24,711 bases of DNA from a virus: positions 1 through 24,711 of the IMG/VR virus record IMGVR_UViG_3300005096_000094. One strand, 5' to 3'. Both the position numbers and the translations under genes were made by a program. Under the pieces are notes generated by a model. It was not told the origin of the DNA and did no database searches. It saw nothing but the letters and a program-made list of their open reading frames with translations. Positions 23,860 to 24,711 of this stretch are shown here, one piece after another. The first letter of the stretch is position 1, and each line of letters opens with the position of its first letter.

Positions 23860-24371
23860 GCGCGTGTTTTCGGTTGGGATTGATAAAAAACATCTGCTGA
23901 TTTTCCAGCAAAACCGATCATTCCGCTAAATCCTTTTCCATCGTTGGCCCACTCATCGGCCCTGCGTCTAATCCAGTACTCCATGTCCTGGATGTCAACG
24001 CCGCCAGCATAATGATTTAAAACTTTAACTCCAGTTGCTGCGGCGTTATAAAATTCATCCCAATCATTAGCCTGTATTAATTTAATAAATCGATTCTCGT
24101 TTATATCAAATCCAGTGGGCCGTTTATCAACTGAACATTTTCCCCAGGATTTTATAAACCCAGCGTCAGAATTATCTTTTTTTGATTTTGCCATTAAGGC
24201 CAGCATTGTTGCTTTTCCCTCGTCCTGGTTTTTGGGCCAGGGGAAGTTTATTTTTTTTAGCCGAAAGAAAGTTTTGGACATCATTATTTCGTTTAAACTT
24301 TTGCAGTGACGTAATTCAACTACGTCATGGTGTCCAATATCAAAATCAGAAATTTTTAATATTATTTTCAT
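23856..24371 (-). CDS. Hypothetical protein, 171 aa, minus-strand cassette
   Basis: The ATG at 24371 overlaps the upstream stop by 4 bases (ATGA), so translation is coupled. The product starts MKIILKISDFDIGHHDVVEL and contains FFRLKKINFPWPKNQDEGKA, NENRFIKLIQANDWDEFYNA and DMEYWIRRRADEWANDGKGF. It looks soluble and mixed alpha-beta, with several Trp residues and no signal peptide or recognised motif. The gene looks more AT-rich than the tail genes. Function unknown; an accessory factor for host interaction is only a contextual guess. Confidence 0.65.
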   Translation of the reverse strand: MKIILKISDFDIGHHDVVELRHCKSLNEIMMSKTFFRLKKINFPWPKNQDEGKATMLALMAKSKKDNSDAGFIKSWGKCSVDKRPTGFDINENRFIKLIQANDWDEFYNAAATGVKVLNHYAGGVDIQDMEYWIRRRADEWANDGKGFSGMIGFAGKSADVFYQSQPKTRA

Positions 24372-24685
24372 GCGTTTTCACTCATCATTTCAGCATGTTC
24401 TATCAATTTTTTGATACTAGGTCGGGGTTTGACCTCGTTTCCAGTAAACTCATTAGTTTCTGGCATCATGATTCCCTGGTAATCATTGGTGTGCGCAATT
24501 ATTTCACTGTTGAAAAAGATATCGGAGCCTTTCCCGCAAAAAATACCATTGTTATTTGCATCTGAGTGATTCAAATAATCGAACATTTCCTGTGCTGTTC
24601 CGAATGACCTGGAGTTAGTATATGCACGTGATCCATCACCATTGTATCCGTTGACATCGATTTTCGATATTTCATATTCAGACAT
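24368..24685 (-). CDS. Hypothetical protein, 105 aa, first gene of the minus-strand cassette
   Basis: It begins the visible minus-strand operon, with a GGGGAA ribosome site about 8 bases upstream of its ATG at 24685. The sequence (MSEYEISKIDVNGYNGDGSR, AQEMFDYLNHSDANNNGIFC, EIIAHTNDYQGIMMPETNEF) is acidic and soluble with no known motif. It is translationally coupled to the 171-residue gene. The promoter would lie beyond the 26 bases left in the window, so the operon may start further right. Confidence 0.6.
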   Translation of the reverse strand: MSEYEISKIDVNGYNGDGSRAYTNSRSFGTAQEMFDYLNHSDANNNGIFCGKGSDIFFNSEIIAHTNDYQGIMMPETNEFTGNEVKPRPSIKKLIEHAEMMSENA

Positions 24686-24711
24686 AATAAATTCCCCTTA
24701 ATCACCGGTTC

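Larger units (their letters stand above)
1..24711. mobile_element. Lambda-type siphovirus structural region (phage or prophage)
   Basis: Nearly the whole window is a phage late region. Between 3750 and 23088 the order terminase small, terminase large, W, portal, protease/scaffold, D, E, FI, FII, Z, U, tube, G/GT, tape measure, tip and fiber matches the lambda head and tail operons, without recognisable M, L, K and I between tape measure and tip. No integrase, repressor, replication, lysis or att site is seen, so the element continues outside the window on at least one side. Order and signature motifs are seen directly; prophage versus free phage cannot be decided here. Confidence 0.95.

Noticed and set aside
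1-24711. CRISPR arrays, tRNA genes, insertion sequences or terminal direct repeats joining the window ends.
   Set aside because: None seen on reading; the repeats at 1320-2108 are coding, and the window ends share no obvious sequence.

Overview
The window is the virion-structure region of a tailed phage or prophage with a long non-contractile (siphovirus) tail and lambda-type gene order. From 81 to 23088 all convincing genes lie on the + strand, mostly abutting or overlapping by 1 to 26 bases. Shine-Dalgarno sites are strong, and a periplasmic c-type cytochrome is encoded, so the host is a Gram-negative bacterium, probably a gammaproteobacterium. No integrase, repressor, lysis gene or host flank is visible, so free phage and prophage cannot be told apart.

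Layout: (1) 81-3723: five genes before the terminase. The first is a large protein with a sialidase-type Asp-box domain followed by eleven ~24-residue repeats; the other four are small structural or hypothetical proteins. (2) 3750-11508: packaging and head genes in lambda order: small terminase (Nu1-like), large terminase (gpA-like), gpW joiner, gpB portal, S49 protease gpC with a nested scaffold (Nu3-like), gpD decoration, gpE major capsid and a gpFI-like protein. The portal gene ends at a run of 11 G, and a portal-like extension continues in another frame. (3) 11509-11980: a separate cassette for a secreted protein with two CXXCH heme sites, between an inverted repeat and a strong terminator. 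(4) 11981-15321: gpFII-like, gpZ, gpU, a small protein, tail tube, and the G/GT chaperones with a canonical -1 frameshift signal (A AAA AAC, 5-base spacer, 15-bp stem). (5) 15308-23088: tape measure, Dit-like distal tail protein, large J-like tip protein and a terminal fiber. (6) 24685-23098 on the - strand: four small overlapping genes facing the late operon, one with a probable helix-turn-helix.

Together, groups 2, 4 and 5 build the particle: terminase fills a gpE/gpD shell through the portal after gpC removes the scaffold; gpW, FI and FII finish the head; Z, U, tube, G/GT and tape measure build the tail; the Dit/J/fiber set forms the host-binding tip. The most unusual items are the diheme cytochrome cassette, the frameshift signal with its hidden T reading frame, the G-run at the portal 3' end, the portal-protease leader with alternative RNA folds, and the inward-facing minus-strand cassette.
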